Translations under genes and position numbers: made by a program
Notes under the pieces: model-generated
Database searches by the model: none
What the model was told of the DNA's origin: nothing
What the model saw: the letters and a program-made list of their open reading frames with translations, nothing else
Shown: piece by piece, positions 38,987-50,140 of the stretch
Numbering within the stretch: position 1 is the stretch's first letter
Layout of the letters: each line of letters begins with the position of its first letter
Source: Methanocella_A sp963792125
GTDB lineage: Archaea > Halobacteriota > Methanocellia > Methanocellales > Methanocellaceae
Assembly: GCA_963792125.1 (NCBI GenBank)
Contig: CAWBVA010000005.1
Span: 1 to 64,000 of the forward strand
Reading direction: 5' to 3'
DNA: 64,000 nt

Positions 38987-39009
38987 CATGTTACATCTCA
39001 TGTAACATG
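38987..39009. promoter_or_regulatory. Perfect palindromic operator before the ppsA-linked regulator
   Basis: CATGTTACAT-ctc-ATGTAACATG is a perfect 10-bp inverted repeat, ending just before the GGAGGA ribosome site of the downstream HTH gene. A related imperfect copy, GTGACATATTACATCAC, lies near 38926-38942. This placement suggests autoregulation by road-block. Confidence 0.75.
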
Positions 39010-39019
39010 GAGGATTTAC

Positions 39020-39424
39020 ATGTATACGCCCGAGTGGATACAGGACATGGCCAACCGCATCGCGGGTGACATCGTCAACGCGCCGGAACGAGGGCCTCGC
39101 ATCCAGGCGTTCAGGAGTAAAAACCACCTGACGCAGGACGAGATGAGCCACATCATGCGGCTCCGCAGGGAGACGATCTCGCGCATCGAGCACGGGAAGG
39201 TCAACCCGACTACCGGCTTCGTCCACGTGTTCTCGGGCGTCATGGCCCTGATGGAAGCCGTCAAGACTTACAGGTCGCAGAACAGGAACGTCGAGTACCC
39301 CTACTTCAGCCGCATCGGCGCTGAGCTGGGCGTGCCGCCTGACAGCATCGCATCCATCATCGATCTGGCATTACAGAGCTACGAACAGAAACGGAAAAAA
39401 GCAATTCGCTCGCTGGAGATTTGA
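39020..39424 (+). CDS. XRE-family HTH regulator coupled to ppsA
   Basis: A 134-residue protein with a helix-turn-helix at about residues 27-80 (IQAFRSKNHLTQDEMSHIM, LRRETISRIEHGKVNPT) and a helical C-terminal region (to RSLEI). The ATG at 39020 follows GGAGGA. Its stop lies 2 nt before the ATG of ppsA, so they form one operon; the palindrome at 38987-39009 is the likely operator. I infer a regulator of gluconeogenic flux that also represses itself. The C-terminal half may hold an effector site; nothing recognisable is seen. Confidence 0.85.
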   Translation: MYTPEWIQDMANRIAGDIVNAPERGPRIQAFRSKNHLTQDEMSHIMRLRRETISRIEHGKVNPTTGFVHVFSGVMALMEAVKTYRSQNRNVEYPYFSRIGAELGVPPDSIASIIDLALQSYEQKRKKAIRSLEI

Positions 39425-39426
39425 AT

Positions 39427-41709
<2,283 letters not shown>

Positions 41710-41719
41710 GTGATGCGTT

Positions 41720-42865
41720 TTGAGAGATGACGGGGCGGACGAGCAGCAGATATTCGAGGAGCTGTGCGAGGCGGGAAGAAAAGACGTGCCCTACGGGCGC
41801 GTCCTCAGCTCCATGTGCACCGCCCCCCACCCCGTCGCCGTGAAGGCGCACAGGACGTTCATCCGCACGAACCTGGGCGACCCGAAGCTCTTCCCCGGCA
41901 CGGCCGCCATCGAGCGCAAGTGCGTGGAGATGCTGGGCGATCTGCTCCACCTGCCCAGCTGCCCCGGGATACATTACGACCGGCGGCACCGAGAGCAACA
42001 TACAGGCGCTCCGCGCAGCGGTCCAGAGTCATGGCAAGGTCGACCGGACGAAGGCTAACGTCATCGTGCCCGAGTCGGCCCACTACTCTTTTGAGAAAGC
42101 GTCGCAGCTGCTGGGCATAGAGCTCCGCAAGGCGTCGCTGGACGACGAGCTCCGGGTCGATCCGGCGGAGATGGCCTCGCTGATCGATAAGCATACGGTC
42201 GCGCTTGTGGCGGTGGCGGGGACGACCGAGTTCGGCCAGGTGGACCCGGTGGAGGAGATAGGGAAGCTGGCACAGGAGAAAGGTATCTACTTCCACGTAG
42301 ACGCCGCGTTCGGCGGCTTCGTCATCCCGTTCCTGAAAGGCTGCCCTCCGAAGTTCGACTTCGAGGTGCCCGGCGTGTCCTCGATCGCTATCGACCCGCA
42401 CAAGATGGGAATGAGCACCATCCCCTCGGGCGGGCTGTTGTACCGGAACGAGAGCCTGATGCAGCCCCTGGAGATCAGCGCCCAGTACCTGACCTCACAA
42501 TTCCAGACGTCGCTGGCAGGCACCCGGAGCGGGGCGTCGGCGGCGGCCACGTATGCGGTAATGCGGTACCTGGGCAGGGACGGCTACCGGAACATCGTGG
42601 CACAGTGCATGGAGAACACGCAGCTCCTGGTCGATAACATGAGGCGGATCGGGCTGGAGACCGTGATCGAGCCGGTCCTTAACATCGCGGCGTTCAAGGC
42701 CGACGCAGGTCGCCCGACCCGCAGGGTATAAGGAAAAGGTTATGCGAATATAACTGGTATGTGTCGACGACCGTGCGCCCCTGCGCACTGCGCATGGTGG
42801 TCATGCCGCACGTTACGGCAGACGTCGTCGAGGCTTTCGCGGCCGACCTGAAAAAAGCGCTGTAG
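41720..42865 (+). CDS. mfnA: L-tyrosine/L-aspartate decarboxylase, methanofuran pathway (frameshifted)
   Basis: A PLP-dependent group II decarboxylase of about 380 residues matching MfnA, which makes tyramine for methanofuran (and, in relatives, beta-alanine for coenzyme A). Motifs: YITTGGTESNIQAL after correcting an extra base near 41971, VPESAHYSFEKA, LVAVAGTTEFGQVDP, FHVDAAFGGFV, and the PLP lysine in SIAIDPHKMGMS. The C-terminus is broken near 42706 and again near 42760 before NWYVSTT and LRMVVMPHVT. The only in-frame start is a TTG at 41720, so a further upstream break is possible. Confidence 0.88.
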
Positions 42866-42874
42866 GTGACAGAT

Positions 42875-43444
42875 ATGCTTAAAATTCTCAAGGAATCGCT
42901 GAAGAATGCGCCGATCGTGAAGCGGGGCGAGTACAACTATTTCATTCATCCGATCTCGGACGGCGTCCCCCTGGTCAGGCCGGAGCTGCTGAGAGAGGTT
43001 ATCGCCTGCGTGGTCAGGTTTGCCGACCTCGACGTAGACAAGATCGTCACCATCGAGGCCATGGGACTGCCGCTGGGCTCGGCGCTCTCCCAGATCACGG
43101 ACATCCCGTTCATCATCGTCCGGAAGCGGAAGTACGGCCTCCCCGGCGAGATCGCGATACACCAGGCGACCGGGTACTCGAAAGGAGAACTGTACCTGAA
43201 CGGCATCAACAAGGGCGACCGCGTCCTGATCATCGACGACGTGATCAGCACCGGCGGCACGTCCCGGGCAGTGATCAAGGCGCTCGAGATGGCCGGCGCA
43301 GAGATCAAGGACATCATCGTGATCATCGAGCGCGGTGACGGCAAGAAGATCATCGAGGACATGGGCTACGACGTCAAGACGCTCGTGAAGATCGACGTAG
43401 ACGCGAACGGCGTCAAGGTGCTCGGTACTATCGAAGATAAGTAA
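42875..43444 (+). CDS. hpt: Archaeal-type purine phosphoribosyltransferase
   Basis: A 189-residue enzyme of the archaeal Hpt/adenine phosphoribosyltransferase-like family, salvaging hypoxanthine/guanine (or adenine) with PRPP. The N-terminal GEYNYFIHPISDGVP and the PRPP loop VLIIDDVISTGGTSRA are diagnostic; the hood region IVRKRKYGLPGE is conserved. I start at the ATG 42875, with AGGTGA five nt upstream; the GTG at 42866 is part of that site. It follows mfnA by nine nt. Confidence 0.88.
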   Translation: MLKILKESLKNAPIVKRGEYNYFIHPISDGVPLVRPELLREVIACVVRFADLDVDKIVTIEAMGLPLGSALSQITDIPFIIVRKRKYGLPGEIAIHQATGYSKGELYLNGINKGDRVLIIDDVISTGGTSRAVIKALEMAGAEIKDIIVIIERGDGKKIIEDMGYDVKTLVKIDVDANGVKVLGTIEDK

Positions 43445-43611
43445 AGGTGTCGAAAAGGCATGCCACGGCTTAAGTTGTTCTTTTTTTCAGGGACTTTTTA
43501 CCAAGTCCTGACTGCCGCAATTCCCCGACATGGAACGAATTGGCGTCCATGCTCGGCTTCGAGTTGTCGATGCGCACTATGGAAAGGCTCTCGGCAGGCC
43601 GTTGATGTTTT

Positions 43612-44627
43612 TTACCTGAACTTCCTGCAGGTCACGGCCGCAGCGAGACAAATGATTGCCATGATAGCCGCAAATCCGGGCGCGGGCTCCGACACGTCAG
43701 ATGCCGCGACGGTGGTCGGAGACGGCTTCGGGGTGGCGGTAACAACCGGCTCGGGAGTCGGAGTCACAGTGACCGTCGGTTCAGGAGTCGGGGTCGGCGT
43801 GGGAGCGGGCGTCGGAGTCGGTGTCGGCGCAGGAGTTGGAGTGGGTGTAGGCGTGGGCGCAGGCGTAGGCGTAGGCGTCGGAGGCTTCGGGGTCACGGTT
43901 ACAGTCGGGGCGCCCTGGTACACGCTGTTGTCCGTCAGGTCGGCCGTAACGCTGGCGTTCGGGCCGACGGCAAACGCTACGGAATACGCGTCCAGGTACG
44001 GGGCTATCTTTACCACAAGCATGAACGCAAGCTCCGGGAGACACGCTGGCTGTAGTCATCGAGTACCTGCCATCACTGTCGGTCGTGTTACTGGCGTACT
44101 CGATGTCCGCATGCGAGTTCACGAGCAGGACAGTGGCGCCTGCGAGGCCCGATCCGTTGGCTGCCTTGATCCGGCCGGTTACGTTACCGATGCCCGCAAA
44201 TACGGGGTATGCCCCGCTGGCGCGTTGAAAGCGTTACAGCGACAGAGACGTTGCCGGAAGGACCTGCCGGAAATGCGTTCGAGTACCCGTTGTAGTACCC
44301 GTCCTTCATGGCTAACACCGGTAAGTGCTCTGGCTGCCGGCCGAACTCACGCCGGAGAAGTTGCAGCTCCCGTTCGGGAAGGTGTGGCCGGTCGCGTATA
44401 CGACCGAAGTATCGTCGACGTTCACAATGGCTACGAAAGCGTCGGCGACCAGGGCATGTGTGTCTGCGGCGGTCACGTAAACGGACACGTTGCCGGGCAG
44501 CACGCCCTCGGGCATCGGCGGATATTCGTGGTTTACCGGAGGCTCGGCCGCCTCCGCTGGCATTGCCAGAGAAAATCAGGCAGGCTGCAGCCATGATGAT
44601 GGCAAATCTGATTAATGCTCGTGACAT
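43612..44627 (-). CDS. Secreted PGF-CTERM surface protein (frameshifted)
   Basis: A surface protein of about 335 residues. Signal peptide (MSRALIRFAIIMAAACLIF), then two or more carboxypeptidase-regulatory-like beta domains (VPGNVSVYVTAADTHALVADA-type; VTGRIKAANGSGLAGATVLL after correction; DSDGRYSM), a Thr-Pro-rich linker of some 50 residues, and a C-terminal EPAPGFAAIMAIICL helix with RKFR tail: the PGF-CTERM signal cut by archaeosortase A, which swaps it for a lipid anchor. Breaks near 44560, 44330, 44225, 44180 and 44030. The TP repeat is expected to be O-glycosylated. Confidence 0.75.
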
Positions 44628-44772
44628 GAGGATAATCTCTGGAAGGGCTTAATAAAAGGTTTCTCGTCAGTAACTGTTTAAACGGCAATGAGTAATGGCA
44701 TGGGGATGTCATCGTGGGATCTTAAAAGGCGGGAAACCGGCACTAAACGACGTTAACTATTTATAATCTGGA

Positions 44773-44786
44773 TAAACAATTGTTAA
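44773..44786. promoter_or_regulatory. CAATTG operator 1, before the HTH regulator
   Basis: TAAACAATTGTTAA, one mismatch from the perfect palindrome TTAACAATTGTTAA. It lies between a TATA-like ctatttataat (44756-44766) and the ATG at 44802, where a bound repressor would block initiation. Confidence 0.78.
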
Positions 44787-44801
44787 TAACGCCGTGATAC
44801 C

Positions 44802-45182
44802 ATGAAGCCACCCTGTGAAGTCATTGTCTGGTACGTCATCCCGACCATCCGCGCCGAGCTTGCCAAAGAGCTCGTGAAAATGGGCATGTCCCAGAAAGAA
44901 ATATCCACGAGACTCGGCATCACCCAGTCCGCCGTCTCGCAGTACATCAAAGACAAGCGCGGCAAGGGCATCCCCATCAACAAGGAAGTCCGCAAGGGGA
45001 TCAAGCAACTGGCGAAGCAGGTGATGGTCGAGAAGAACCCCAAGGACACGATCCCGGGCATCTGCATGGTCTGCGCCATCGTCAAATCGAGCGGTTCGCT
45101 ATGCGAGCTGCATAAGAAGGACGACGCCAGCCTGGAGGGCTGCGACGTCTGCTTCGAGAGCAACAAATTACACACCCTTTAA
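44802..45182 (+). CDS. HTH regulator with C-terminal Cys cluster; putative cysteine/sulfur regulator
   Basis: A 126-residue protein. Residues 15-60 form a helix-turn-helix (MGMSQKEISTRLGITQSAVSQYIKDK). The C-terminal part has five cysteines, in ICMVCAIV, SLCELH and GCDVCFE, that is CxxC ... C ... CxxC, well suited to bind a metal or an Fe-S cluster. Its own promoter carries the CAATTG palindrome, and the same palindrome stands before tRNA-Cys, SepCysS and the iscSU operon. I infer that it is the regulator that binds these sites and senses cysteine, sulfide or cluster status. Relatives with unknown ligands exist in other archaea. Confidence 0.8.
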   Translation: MKPPCEVIVWYVIPTIRAELAKELVKMGMSQKEISTRLGITQSAVSQYIKDKRGKGIPINKEVRKGIKQLAKQVMVEKNPKDTIPGICMVCAIVKSSGSLCELHKKDDASLEGCDVCFESNKLHTL

Positions 45183-45236
45183 TATTCGTTTTTCCCTGTT
45201 GCCTCGATCAAAATCTATATAGTATGAACGTGTATA

Positions 45237-45250
45237 TTAACAATTGTTAA
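45237..45250. promoter_or_regulatory. CAATTG operator 2, before tRNA-Cys
   Basis: A perfect TTAACAATTGTTAA, 25 bp (start to centre) downstream of the TATA-like tatatagtat at 45216-45225, hence on the predicted start site, and 8 bp before the tRNA. Confidence 0.82.
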
Positions 45251-45258
45251 GTTGCAAT

Positions 45259-45329
45259 GCAGGAATGGCAGAGTGGTTATGCAACCGGCTGCAGACCGGT
45301 TCAGGGAAGTTCAATTCTTCCTTCCTGCT
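45259..45329 (+). tRNA. tRNA-Cys (GCA)
   Basis: A 71-nt cloverleaf: acceptor GCAGGAA with TTCCTGC, D arm GGCAGAGTGGTTATGC, anticodon stem ACCGG/CCGGT with loop CTGCAGA (anticodon GCA), T arm GGTTCAATTC-like, and discriminator U73, the identity base for Cys-tRNA. In this organism it is presumably charged with phosphoserine and converted by SepCysS, encoded 500 nt downstream. Presence of the shared palindrome in its promoter is unusual for a tRNA gene. Confidence 0.93.
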
Positions 45330-45335
45330 TAAAAG

Positions 45336-45490
45336 TTTTGAAGGGCTCCCGGGGGACTTTTCCAAAAAGTCCCCCTGGGTCTCGACACCCGCACATGTGC
45401 CGAAGGCACAACTTTAAGGATCGTTTTTGAAGGGGTGCAAGGGGGAACTTTTTGCGAAAAAGTTCCCCCTGTACTCCTTGCCGAAAAATT
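45336..45490. repeat. Twin-hairpin dispersed element, copy A
   Basis: Two G-run hairpins: GGGGGACTTT-tccaa-AAAGTCCCCC (45351-45375) and a 13-bp stem at 45441-45469 (GGGGGAACTTTTT with its complement). Between them lies CTCGACACC...GTGCCGAAGGCACAA. The same architecture and linker recur at 59455-59590. The rest of 45491-45635 is AT-rich without a gene. Confidence 0.82.
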
Positions 45491-45639
45491 ACCACCTAGT
45501 ACACTATGCCCGGACAATAACCAAAAAGTTCCTTTTAACATTGCCTATGTATCATTTTTAATGTCCTCAACATTTTATAAATTATAACTACCACGCATAT
45601 TTTTCACAAACCATATGATTTATATAGTATAAATTCCTT

Positions 45640-45653
45640 TAAACAATTGTTAA
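45640..45653. promoter_or_regulatory. CAATTG operator 3, distal SepCysS promoter
   Basis: TAAACAATTGTTAA, one mismatch, 23 bp (start to centre) after tatatagtat (45621-45630), the same TATA-like decamer as in the tRNA-Cys promoter. Confidence 0.75.
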
Positions 45654-45760
45654 TAATGTACAGGGCTTAACATGAAGGAGCCCTCGCCTGCGTGAATGCC
45701 GGTAAAAGTTGCCTTTTACGTGTGCCTTAAATATGTGCGGGCCCACACAAAATCATGAAA
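45654..45760 (+). other. Structured leader between the two SepCysS operators, with a possible 20-codon ORF
   Basis: Downstream of operator 3 the predicted transcript can form AGGGCT/AGCCCT (45662-45684), GTAAAA/TTTTAC (45702-45719) and GTGTG/CACAC stems. ATG at 45696 opens a 20-codon frame reading MPVKVAFYVCLKYVRAHTKS, with a single cysteine codon, ending three nt before operator 4. It may be a leader peptide or chance; no strong ribosome site is seen. Confidence 0.35.
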
Positions 45761-45774
45761 TTAACAATTGTTAA
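45761..45774. promoter_or_regulatory. CAATTG operator 4, proximal to SepCysS
   Basis: A perfect TTAACAATTGTTAA. A weak TATA-like ttaaatat at 45727-45734 lies about 35 bp upstream. Two operators 121 bp apart before one gene could also support looping. Confidence 0.8.
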
Positions 45775-45830
45775 CATGCGGCGGCGCAGCAAGCCCGGAC
45801 GAGGGCGATACTGCACCCTGCGGCCAGGAC

Positions 45831-47206
45831 GTGACAGGTTTGAGCAATCCAAGGGTCAACAAGACATTCGAAGCGCTGTTCGCGCTGGAGGACATAAGGC
45901 AGATCTTCAGGGAGTCCCTGCCGACAGGCCTGACTGAGGCCGAAGAGCAGGCTCTGAAAGCCAGGCTGGCCGAGGTCCGCAAGTACCTCGACGGCATCGA
46001 GTCGCCGTCAACGGCCAGAAGTACACAGGCAAGATCGGCGGCCTCGACGTACGGACCAGGGAGGAGGAATACATCAATATCCACCCGATCCAGGCGGCCG
46101 GGCGGCTGACGCCCGAGGCGAGGAAAGCGATCATCGCCTATGGCGACGGGTACTCGACGTGCGACTACTGCCGAAAGCCCTTCAGGCTCGACAAGATCAC
46201 GAAGCCCGGCATCCAGGACTTCCACGGCGAGCTGGCCAAATGGCTGAACATGGACCAGGCCAGAGTAGTGCCTGGCGCCAGAAGGGGTTTCCAGGCCGTC
46301 GTATCGGCGCTGGCCGAAAAGGGCGACTCGGTCATCGTCTCGGCCCTGGCCCACTACACCGAGTTCCTGGCTGTCGAGCAGGCGGGTGCAATAGTCAAAG
46401 AGGTCCCGAAGAACGAGAACAATATCATCACTGCCGACGCGACCGCGCAGAAGATCGAGGAAGTAAAGCAGAAGACCGGCAAGCTGCCAGTACTGATCAT
46501 GATCGACCATTTCGACTACATGTTCGCCAACGAGCACGACGTCTATGGCATCGGGAAAGTCGCGAAGCAGTATGGCATCCCGTTCCTGTACAACGGCGCC
46601 TACACCGTGGGCATCGCCCCCGTGGACGGCAAGAAGATCGGAGCGGACTTCGTCGTGGGCTGCGGCCACAAGAGCATGGCCTCGGTCGCGCCTTCCGGCG
46701 TGCTGGCCACCACCAACGAGTATGCGGCGAAGGTCTTCCGGACGACCCAGATGGTGGGCGACGTGACCAACCGAAAGTTCGGCGTCAAGGAAGTCGAGAA
46801 CATGGGCTGCACGCTCATGGGCGGCACGCTGCTATCCATGATGGCATCGTTCCCGGCAGTCGTGAAGCGCAGCAGAGCACTGGGAAGAGGAAGTCAAGAA
46901 GTCCAACTACTTCCTCGAGCAGTTCCGGCGCGTCGAGGGCAGCAATGTCCTGAGCGAGTGGCCGAGAAAGCACACGCTGACCAAGGTCGATACCACGGGC
47001 AGCTACAACAAGGTGGCCGAGACACACAAGCGCCGTGGCTACTTCTTCAGCGAAGAGCTGACGGAGCGGGGCATCATCGGCGAGTTCGCCGGCGCCACCA
47101 AGACGTGGAAGCTGAACACCTACGGCCTGTCGTGGGACAAGATAAAGTACCTGAGCGAGGCGTTCCTCGACATCGCCAGGAAATACAATCTACCAAAAAC
47201 AACTAA
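45831..47206 (+). CDS. Sep-tRNA:Cys-tRNA synthase (frameshifted)
   Basis: A PLP enzyme of about 455 residues that turns phosphoseryl-tRNA(Cys) into cysteinyl-tRNA(Cys), the methanogen route to cysteine. Motifs: YINIHPIQAAGRL, GDGYSTCDYC with catalytic cysteines, VVPGARRGFQAV, IDHFDYMFANEHDVYGI, and the PLP lysine in VGCGHKSMA. An N-terminal extension (RVNKTFEALFALEDIRQIF) precedes the core. The GTG at 45831 is the best start seen. Breaks near 46005 (one base missing before VAVNGQKY), 46872 (one extra A) and close to the end, where one more A would give the stop at 47204. SepRS is not in this window. Confidence 0.88.
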
Positions 47207-47225
47207 ATCCATCAGGAGTGATAAA

Positions 47226-48515
47226 ATGAGCGAAAGAAAACCAGGAATAGATACCTTAGCGCTTACATGTCGGCCAGGAGTCTCCGGATCCGGCGACGCA
47301 GGCGAGGGCAGTACCGATCTACCAGACGACTTCATACGTCTTCAAGAGCACCGAGCACGCGGCAAACCTGTTCGGGCTCAAGGAATTCGGGAACATCTAT
47401 ACGCGGCTGATGAACCCGACGACGGACGTGCTCGAGAAGCGGATAGCCGCGCTGGAAGGCGGCACGCTACGCAGTCGCGACCGCTCGGGCATGGCGGCCA
47501 TCACGCTGGCGCTCCTCAACTTCACCCGGCTGGGCGACGAGATCGTCTCGCCGACAACCTATACGGCGGACCTATAAGCTATTCCACTACACCTTCCCCA
47601 AGCTCGGCAGGACGGTAAGTTCGTGGACTCGCGAGCCGGAAGAGTTCAGGAAGGCGATCACCCCGAAGACCAGGGCTATCTACCTGGAGACCATCGGCAA
47701 CCCGAAGAACGACGTGCCCGACTTCGCGGCCATCGCGAAGATCGCCCATGACGCGGGCATCCCCTGGTCGTCGACAACACGGTGGCTGCGCCCTAGTCCG
47801 GCCCATCGACACGGCGCGGACATCGTCGTCATCTCGGCGACCAAGTACATCGGCGGCCACGGCACGTCCCTCGGCGGCGTCATCGTCGACTCCGGCAAGT
47901 TCAACTGGGGCAACGGCAAGTTCCCCGAGCTGACCGAGCCCGACCCGAGCTACCACGGCCTCAAGTACTGGGACGTGTTCGGCAACTTCCCCGGCCTCGG
48001 CAACGTGGCCTTCATCATCAAGGCCCGGGTCCAACTGCTGCGCGACCTCGGCCCGGCGCTGAGCCCGTTCAACTCCTGGCTGTTCCTCCAGGGCATCGAG
48101 ACGCTGCCGCTCCGGCTGAAGCGGCACTCGGAGAACGCGCTGGCGGTCGCAAAGTGGCTGCAGAGCCACCCGAAGGTGCAGTTCGTGAACTACCCGGGCC
48201 TGGAGAGCGATCCGAGCCATGCGAACGCGAAGAAGTACCTGAACGGCTACTCGGCGGCATCGTGGGCTTCGAGCTCAAGGGCGGCGTACCGGCCGGCAAG
48301 AAGTTCATCGAGAGCGTCAAGCTTGCTTCGCACCTGGCCAACATCGGTGACTCCAAGACGCTGGTCATCCACCCGGCGTCCACGACGCACCAGCAGCTTA
48401 CCGAGGCCGAGCAGCTGGCCACCGGCGTAACCCCGGACTTGATCCGGGGTCGATCGGCATCGAGAACGTCGAGGACATCATCGCAGACTTCGCGCAGGCG
48501 CTGGACAAGATATAA
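47226..48515 (+). CDS. metY: O-acetylhomoserine sulfhydrylase (heavily frameshifted)
   Basis: A PLP-dependent Cys/Met-metabolism enzyme of about 430 residues that forms homocysteine from O-acetylhomoserine and sulfide. Recognisable in pieces: MSERKPGIDTLALHVGQ, QTTSYVFKSTEHAANLFGL, YTRLMNPTTDVLEKRIAALEGG, SGMAAITLALLNFT, the PLP lysine in ISATKYIGGHG, NSWLFLQGIETLPLR and VIHPASTTHQQLTE. I count at least six indels, both insertions and deletions, yet protein similarity is kept throughout. AGGAGTGA precedes the ATG. It lies between SepCysS and metX in one direction. Confidence 0.85.
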
Positions 48516-48526
48516 GCAACGGAGGC

Positions 48527-50011
48527 ATGAGCAAGGGTGCGAAGGAGTCAGTTGGAATCAGTGGAAACTCAATACTATCCACCTGCCGGAAGAGCTCGTG
48601 CTGGAGATCAGGGCAGAAGCTGACGGCCGTCACGCTCGCCTACGAGACCTACGGCGAGCTGAACGCGGAGGAGCAACGCCATCCTGATCTGCCACGCCCT
48701 CTCCGGCGATGCCCACGTGGCCGGCTGGCACCACGGCGACAAAAAGCCCGGCTGGTGGGACACATCATCGGGCCCGGGCAAGGCGTTCGACACCGACAAG
48801 TACTTCGTCATCTGCTCGAACATCATCGGCGGCTGCAAGGGCACCACCGGGCCGTCTTCGATCAATCCCGAGACCGGCAGGCCCTACGGGCTTCACTTTC
48901 CCGGTCGTCACCATCGGCGACATGGTGAGCGCCCAGAAGGAGCTGATCGACCACCTCGGCATCAAGCAGCTGTTGCGTCGTCGGCGGCTCGATGGGCGGC
49001 ATGCAGGTGCTGCAGTGGGCGTCGCTATCCCGAACTGGTGCGCAACGCCATCCCCATCGCCACGACGCGCCTACTCTCGCCCCAGGCCATCGCCTTCAAC
49101 GAGGTCGGCCGCCAGGCGATCATGGCCGACCCGGACTGGAACGAGCGGCGACTACTACGGCAAGACGCTGCCGGTCAACGGCCTGGCGCTGGCCCGCATG
49201 ATCGCGCACATCACCTACCTGTCCGACGAGTCCATGAACAGAAGTTCGGCCGGGAGCTGAAGGACAAGGACGACTACGGCTACGACTTCGTCACCGAGTT
49301 CCAGGTGGAGAGCTACCTGCAGCACCAGGGCGACACCTTCGTCAAGCGGTTCGACGCCAACTCGTACCTCTACATCACGAAGGCCATGGACTACTTCGAC
49401 CTGGCGAAGGACGGGTCGCTGGACGAGGGTTTCGGGCGTCAAGAGCCGCTTCCTGGTCATCTCGTTCTCGTCGGACTGGCTGTTCCCGTCCTACCAGTCG
49501 AAGGAGATCGTCAGGGCGCTGCGGCCAACAACGTGGACGTCAGCTACTGCGAGATCAAGTCGACTACGGCCACGACGCGTTCCTGCTCGAGGCCGGGCAG
49601 ATGAACTACCTGATAACGAATTTTCTATCGCCCAGGCTGGTACGGGATGTCATGGCGCAGGCCGCAACCATCGGGAGGTAGCAAGTATAGACCTGGCGGC
49701 GCGTATCATCGTCGACCGAAAGGTCACCACCTGCCCGTGTTTCCGGGTCCGGAAAGCTAGTCGGCATTGTCACGCCTGGGACATCGCGAAGGCAGTAGTC
49801 GAGCAATGTGAGACCCTCGATCAGATCATGACGGCTAAGGTTTTAACCATCGAAGCGGTCGACGCTGGAGACGGCGTCCAGGAAGCTGGAGAAGCATGAT
49901 ATTTCGGCGCTGCCGGTCGTCGACCCGAACAAAAAGGTGCTCGGCATCGTGACCAGCGATAGCATCAGCAAGCTCATCGGCCAGCGCAAGCAGGGCTGCA
50001 ACAATATCTGA
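48527..50011 (+). CDS. metX: Homoserine O-acetyltransferase with C-terminal CBS pair (heavily frameshifted)
   Basis: About 490 residues. An alpha/beta-hydrolase acyltransferase domain with LTAVTLAYETYGELNAE, ICHALSGDAHVAGWH, IIGGCKGTTGPSS, the nucleophile elbow GGSMGGMQ (after correction), FSSDWLFPS and the catalytic DYGHDAFLLE. Then a CBS pair recognisable as WDIAKAVVEQ, IMTAKVLTIEA and HDISALPVVDPNKKVLGIV. The MetX-CBS fusion is known in methanogens; CBS domains typically bind adenosyl compounds such as SAM and may give feedback control. At least six frame breaks. GGAGG precedes the ATG closely. Confidence 0.85.
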
Positions 50012-50105
50012 AATACCATATACTACCCGCATGCACAAATGGCTGCAATTAAACAATGTAACTTATAGTTCCCAAAAACTTTATCATGTTGGCAAACTAT
50101 CTGAC

Positions 50106-50119
50106 TTAACAATTGTTAA
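50106..50119. promoter_or_regulatory. CAATTG operator 5, before the editing-domain/iscSU operon
   Basis: A perfect TTAACAATTGTTAA between a TATA-like ctttatcat (50078-50086) and the AGGAGATGA ribosome site of the gene at 50141. Confidence 0.82.
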
Positions 50120-50140
50120 TTTACTTCAGGAGATGATGAC

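Noticed and set aside
43460..44596. A 378-codon plus-strand frame with Gly-Val repeats
   Set aside because: The repeats are the complement of the Thr-Pro stalk of the PGF-CTERM protein, which has signal peptide and anchor in the other direction.
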